Part shown: one piece after another, positions 63,451 through 64,000 of the stretch | Position numbering within the stretch: the stretch's first letter is position 1 | Layout of the letters: every line of letters begins with the position of its first letter | Assembly: GCA_023053575.1 (NCBI GenBank) | Contig: JAKZAP010000004.1 | Coordinates: 23,179,252 to 23,243,251, forward strand | Source of the DNA: Branchinecta lynchi | Taxonomy: Eukaryota > Arthropoda > Branchiopoda > Anostraca > Branchinectidae | Length of the DNA stretch: 64,000 nucleotides | Direction: 5' to 3' | The notes under the pieces: model-generated | The model's database searches: none | The model's input: the letters and a program-made list of their open reading frames with translations, nothing else | Told to the model about the DNA's origin: nothing | Made by a program: the position numbers and the translations under genes

Positions 63451-64000
63451 ATAAAATCGATCATTTTATAGAAATGATTGATAAAGAGTGTCATGGCTGC
63501 AAAAACAAACCGTCTCTGCAGCTGGTAGATTGCTCAAATTCCCTCTGATTAGACTTCTATTGTTTTCCAAAGGACAGTTTTGATTTCTATGGACGGATGA
63601 CAAAAAAATGTACAAATATAGCAGACTTACTTGAAGCAGAGCCCAGAATTTACAAGGAATCATCAATTAAGCTATCAATAAATTTATTTGTCAATAATAT
63701 CGATAATTTGGAGTTTATAATGACAATAAATCGATAAGAAACAAGACCCCGTTTATATTTGTCAAACATAGCAAATTGGAGGACAGCAGGCAGCAAAATA
63801 CGCCGTAACGATACTCTGGCTTAAATAAATTGTCTAGGAATCGACTGATTTCTGACGTAATACTGTATTCTAGAGGGTGGTAATATGACATCACTTCAGT
63901 TTGATCCGCCCATTATACTTTAAATTTGCCTCGAGTAAGGATATCCTGAAAGACATCCTAGACTGAGGACCCTCCATATTCAGAAATACTGAAAGATGTT

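Noticed and set aside
63631..63663. Minus-strand MIPCKFWALLQ followed by GTAAGT as the signal-peptide exon of gene 2
   Set aside because: It ends in phase 0 while the next supported exon (59320) needs phase 1, and no bridging exon could be found. It remains only a possibility.

Overview
The window is nuclear DNA of an animal, most likely an arthropod (crustacean or chelicerate type). Coding sequence is in short exons with canonical GT/AG borders, separated by long introns filled with short transposons. There are no operons, ribosome binding sites or prokaryotic gene packing. The arthropod call is inference: it rests on the PAN/apple exons of the minus-strand gene and on the general repeat style. 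The species cannot be named from the sequence.

Gene 1 (plus strand, 2300-40063) is assembled from twelve exons whose reading phases agree at every junction. They give 862 codons plus a stop, with the extreme N-terminus missing. The product is a type II membrane protein: short cytoplasmic tail, one membrane helix, a long acidic Pro/Glu and Thr-rich stalk, one complete ten-cysteine Frizzled domain and five LDL-receptor class A repeats. This is the front half of a corin-like protein, but the frame stops right after the fifth LDLa repeat, with no SRCR or trypsin domain.

Gene 2 (minus strand, 59320 down to 42398) lies tail to tail with gene 1. Seven phase-consistent exons encode 499 residues of a probably secreted or cuticle/ECM protein. 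It has three PAN/apple domains, then an eight-cysteine C-terminal module with WWC, WDYCC, PWC and QWRPC motifs, then a Ser/Thr/Glu-rich tail. Two PAN domains are each split over two exons; the third is in one exon. The 5' end was not found.

The rest is mainly repeats. There are several non-autonomous DNA transposon families: three copies of a hAT-like element starting CA(A/G)GGCCGTATCCAGG, each with an 8-bp target duplication (one imperfect); two copies of a hAT-like CAGAGATGGGCG element; a four-copy family saturated with TACC-ATGGTA palindromes; and foldback, mariner-like and other inverted-repeat elements. Two larger families of about 0.8-1.5 kb carry internal tandem units, GACA/GACGGA-rich tracts and a shared ATGAAACTTGG motif. 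There are two decayed LINE ends, a 1.3-kb AT-rich insert that looks mitochondrial, a tRNA-like B-box hairpin, and tandem arrays at 22.1-24.9, 53.5-54.5, 55.1-55.7 and 62.4-62.7 kb. The array at 22.1-24.9 kb is bracketed by inverted copies of a GTGTTGC(GAGA)GCAACAC hairpin.

No rRNA gene, CRISPR array, replication origin or prokaryotic regulatory element was seen.
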